Assembly (NCBI RefSeq): GCF_004345645.1
Contig: NZ_SLWS01000003.1
Location: 806,001 to 870,000 of the forward strand
Direction of reading: 5' to 3'
Length of the DNA: 64,000 nucleotides
Origin: Actinocrispum wychmicini
Lineage (GTDB): Bacteria; Actinomycetota; Actinomycetes; Mycobacteriales; Pseudonocardiaceae
Below the pieces are notes generated by a model, which was not told the DNA's origin, made no database searches, and saw only the letters and a list, made by a program, of their open reading frames with translations. Of the stretch, positions 62,105-64,000 are shown piece after piece (positions within the stretch are counted from its first letter, which is position 1; every line of letters begins with the position of its first letter). A program made the translations under genes and the position numbers.

Positions 62105-62214
62105 TGGTTGATCCGGTGCACTTGGGTGTTCGTGTGCCGCCTGAACCACCGCCAGCCCCGCGCCCCGACAACAGTGGCCACCACAACCAACGCGACGGTG
62201 CGAAGGCGGCTCAC
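62101..62214 (-). CDS. 37-residue membrane protein in the Rieske operon
   Basis: GTG 62214 overlaps the Rieske stop (GTGA) and its TGA overlaps the M20 start (ATGA). The product is VSRLRTVALVVVATVVGARG plus WRWFRRHTNTQVHRINQ: one membrane helix followed by a basic tail. Double overlap with both neighbours supports real translation despite the size. Function unknown; it might anchor the oxygenase at the membrane. Confidence 0.65.
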   Translation of the reverse strand: MSRLRTVALVVVATVVGARGWRWFRRHTNTQVHRINQ

Positions 62215-63392
62215 GAGTGACTGTCCTTTGCGTCCGCTGAGGCACGCCGCTCCGTCGTCTCCTGCTCGGCGAGGTTCCGCCAGGCGGTCAGCGAGATGTC
62301 GGGCCGGTAGAGCTTCTCCGGTGGCGCATCGGTGACATCCACCATCCACGCGTCCTGTCCGGAGAACTGCCCGTGGAACAACCAGCGGATCACGCCGAGG
62401 TACTTCGCGTAGAACCGCGCGGTATGCCAGCCCTTGGTGAAGTTGACCATCATGCCGACATAGCGGTGGTTGTCCGCGTCGACCGGGACGTAGAACTCGT
62501 AGTGGATGAACTTCGGGTAGGCGATCCGCAGAACGCCGGGCATCGACAGCGAGGCGAACCCGGGGAACTGCTGCGCCTCGATCGTCGGGTCGACCTTCTT
62601 GGCGGCACCGGTGTTGCCGATGTTGAACGTCGTGTCCGGCGGGTTCGCCTTCCACCATCGCTTGTTGGACCAGCGCCCCACACCCGGGAAATCGGCGTCC
62701 CAGTGCACCTCGTCCTGCACGCGGTAGATCCAGCGCCCCTTCGCGACGATGCTGGTGATGTTCCAGGCCGGCATCGGCTTGAACAGTCGCCACAGCGCGG
62801 TGCGGTGCAGGTACTTGGCGTGGCCCTCGTCAAAGCCGTTCTCGCACGCGAAGCGCCAGTTCCCGGTGCGTGGCTGGATGCGTCCACCCAGGACGAACGG
62901 GTTGCTCACGAGCTCCGCGGGCAGTTGCTCGTCGATCGGGTGCGGCTCTTCGTCGCCAATCGCGATGTACACCCACACCAAGCCGAGCCGCTCTTCGACC
63001 GGGTAGGTGCGGACGCTGACCTTGCCGCAGATCGGCGATCCAGGGCCGTCGGTGATGACAGCGCACAGCCTGCCGTCGGGCAGGTTGTAGGTCCAGCCGT
63101 GGTAGGGGCAGCTCAGCGTGCCGGGAAACTGCTGTTCGCCCAGTGACAGCGGGACACCTCGATGCGGGCAGCGGTCATGCAACGCATACACCGTGCCGTT
63201 GTCCCGGATCAGCGCGAGCTTCTCGCCGCAGATGGTGAACGCCGACGGCTTGCCCGTCACGTGGCTGGACCAGGTGACTGGATACCAGTAGCCGGCGAAG
63301 CCGCTCGCCGCGGCGTTGTACTGCGGCCAGGTGCTCCAGTCCTGCCGACCGGCGTGGCGCGGCCTCACCTTGCCGTCAGTGGTCTGGCTCAT
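62211..63392 (-). CDS. Rieske non-heme iron oxygenase
   Basis: 393 residues from ATG 63392 with AAAGG upstream. Rieske cluster ligands are C75-x-H77 (CPHRG) and C95-x2-H98 (CPYHGW). The mononuclear iron motif is GFDEGHAKYLH with His191 and His196. The C-terminal domain is that of one-component aromatic/steroid ring hydroxylases. No beta subunit gene is present. Electrons would come from FdxA and its reductase. First gene of the overlapping operon, behind a promoter with the IclR-like element. Confidence 0.92.
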   Translation of the reverse strand: MSQTTDGKVRPRHAGRQDWSTWPQYNAAASGFAGYWYPVTWSSHVTGKPSAFTICGEKLALIRDNGTVYALHDRCPHRGVPLSLGEQQFPGTLSCPYHGWTYNLPDGRLCAVITDGPGSPICGKVSVRTYPVEERLGLVWVYIAIGDEEPHPIDEQLPAELVSNPFVLGGRIQPRTGNWRFACENGFDEGHAKYLHRTALWRLFKPMPAWNITSIVAKGRWIYRVQDEVHWDADFPGVGRWSNKRWWKANPPDTTFNIGNTGAAKKVDPTIEAQQFPGFASLSMPGVLRIAYPKFIHYEFYVPVDADNHRYVGMMVNFTKGWHTARFYAKYLGVIRWLFHGQFSGQDAWMVDVTDAPPEKLYRPDISLTAWRNLAEQETTERRASADAKDSHS

Positions 63393-63466
63393 GGACTGGG
63401 CCTTTCGTCGAAAGCGCTGTGTGCTGCCCAGCATCGGCACGGCACCGTCACCCGGACCACAAATCC

Positions 63467-63483
63467 GGTCCGCTGAGCGAACC
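63467..63483. promoter_or_regulatory. IclR-like element in the divergent Rieske/hydrolase promoter
   Basis: GGTCCGCTGAGCGAACC is a near-palindrome matching the element at 34596-34612 at 15 of 17 positions. It lies 75 bases upstream of the Rieske start and 45 bases upstream of the hydrolase start on the other strand. Seven bases away on the minus strand is a weak -35-like TGGTCC (63459-63454). Confidence 0.65.
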
Positions 63484-63527
63484 GATCCGCGCGCGGTGCT
63501 CGGGTCGCGAGGCCAGCATCTGCAGGC

Positions 63528-64000
63528 ATGACCATTCAGCCGGCGCCTGTCGGAACCTTCACCGAGGCCGGTGGCGTGCGTTTCCATCACATCGACCTGG
63601 GAGAAGGCAGCCCCACACTGTTCCTGCACGGCGGCGGGCCGGGCTGCACGGCATGGTCCGATTTCGGCGCGGTCGCGCCACTGTTCGCTCGCGACCGTCG
63701 CTGTCACCTGGTGGACCTGCTGCAGTACGGCAAGTCCGAGAAGTGCCGCATCACCGGGCCGATGTGGGACTTCCACGCCGCCAAGACCGTGGCCCTGCTC
63801 GACGCCATCGGCATCGACCGGGCCGACTTCGTCTGCAACTCATGGGGCGGGACGATCGCGCTGAACCTCGCCGCGAAGTATCCGGACCGGGTGCGTTCAC
63901 TCGTCGTCACGGGGAGCATGCCCGTGTTCTACGGACCGCTCGCGCCGCTCCCCGAGGGCGGCCGACGCGGCCGCAACGCGCGCGACGTGTACTACGGCGG
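63528..64000 (+). CDS. Alpha/beta hydrolase, MhpC/meta-cleavage type (runs off the window)
   Basis: At least 157 residues from ATG 63528: FHHIDLGEGSPTLFLHGGGP, GKSEKCRITGPMWDFHAAKT, and nucleophile elbow FVCNSWGGTIALNLA with Ser about 108, the NSxGG form seen in MhpC-like enzymes. The 3' end, including the acid and His, is beyond the window. There is no Shine-Dalgarno and a -10-like GCATCT (63516-63521) ends six bases before the ATG, so a leaderless transcript is possible. Confidence 0.85.
   Translation, partial: MTIQPAPVGTFTEAGGVRFHHIDLGEGSPTLFLHGGGPGCTAWSDFGAVAPLFARDRRCHLVDLLQYGKSEKCRITGPMWDFHAAKTVALLDAIGIDRADFVCNSWGGTIALNLAAKYPDRVRSLVVTGSMPVFYGPLAPLPEGGRRGRNARDVYYG

Overview
The window looks like a piece of chromosome from a high-GC filamentous actinomycete, most likely of the Pseudonocardiales. 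Pointers are the pervasive GC-rich third positions, the LysM-BTAD protein beside Tad pilus genes, a DUF2637 (SpdB-like) protein, XRE regulators with long alpha-helical tails, and frequent GTG starts with 4-base start/stop overlaps. The family assignment is inference. No rRNA, tRNA or CRISPR array was seen.

Region 1 (1-10.2 kb) is accessory DNA: an AT-richer islet with a large NACHT NTPase (bacterial NLR type, a plausible phage-defence protein) and a small neighbour; then a compact mobile module (AbrB-like regulator, tyrosine recombinase with all catalytic residues, DUF2637 membrane protein, two small proteins, strong terminator); then two small DNA-binding-type genes behind a perfect inverted-repeat operator, and a Nudix hydrolase. 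Region 2 (10.2-14 kb) holds an acyl-CoA dehydrogenase-like gene coupled to a left-handed beta-helix acyltransferase, divergent from an XRE regulator.

Region 3 (14-26 kb) is a graveyard of truncated genes around a few intact secreted or surface proteins: resolvase tail, helicase-associated protein with frameshifts, WYL regulator tail, membrane-protein piece, alpha-glucosidase tail joined head-to-head to a TadE tail, serine recombinase lacking its catalytic serine, an IS630 remnant and a possible polyketide-synthase dehydratase piece. An in-frame TAG interrupts the LysM-BTAD gene. Region 3 ends with a secreted beta-propeller/IPT protein (26.9-28.4 kb).

Region 4 (28.5-64 kb) is one large catabolic island: an oligopeptide-type ABC importer (its last ATPase frameshifted), XRE-cupin regulator, M1 aminopeptidase, SDR, aminotransferase, aldehyde dehydrogenase, aliphatic-amidase-like enzyme, CrtI-like FAD oxidoreductase, TPP-dependent decarboxylase, IclR regulator, all three maturation genes for the nickel-pincer nucleotide cofactor (larE, larB, larC), ferredoxin reductase, ferredoxin, and an 11-gene overlapping operon: Rieske oxygenase, 37-residue membrane protein, M20-fold protein, MhpB-like extradiol dioxygenase, two alpha/beta hydrolases, a LarA-family 2-hydroxyacid racemase, P450, two-subunit NDP-forming acyl-CoA synthetase and a PaaK-like CoA ligase. 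A further ring-fission-type hydrolase runs off the end. The inferred scheme is import of a peptide- or amide-linked aromatic, release and transamination, adjustment of a 2-hydroxyacid centre by the nickel enzyme, decarboxylation/oxidation of the side chain, CoA activation, hydroxylation and meta ring cleavage. The substrate cannot be read from the sequence.

The island appears to be wired by two repeated promoter elements: a 17-bp IclR-like element (GGTTCGGTGAGCGGACC and variants) placed exactly 7 bp upstream of -35-like hexamers at 34.6, 44.4 and 51.1 kb and also present at 63.5 kb, and a second element (TTCACCGTCATCAAAATT and variants) at -10/+1 of the 34.5, 37.9, 44.35 and 44.5 kb promoters.
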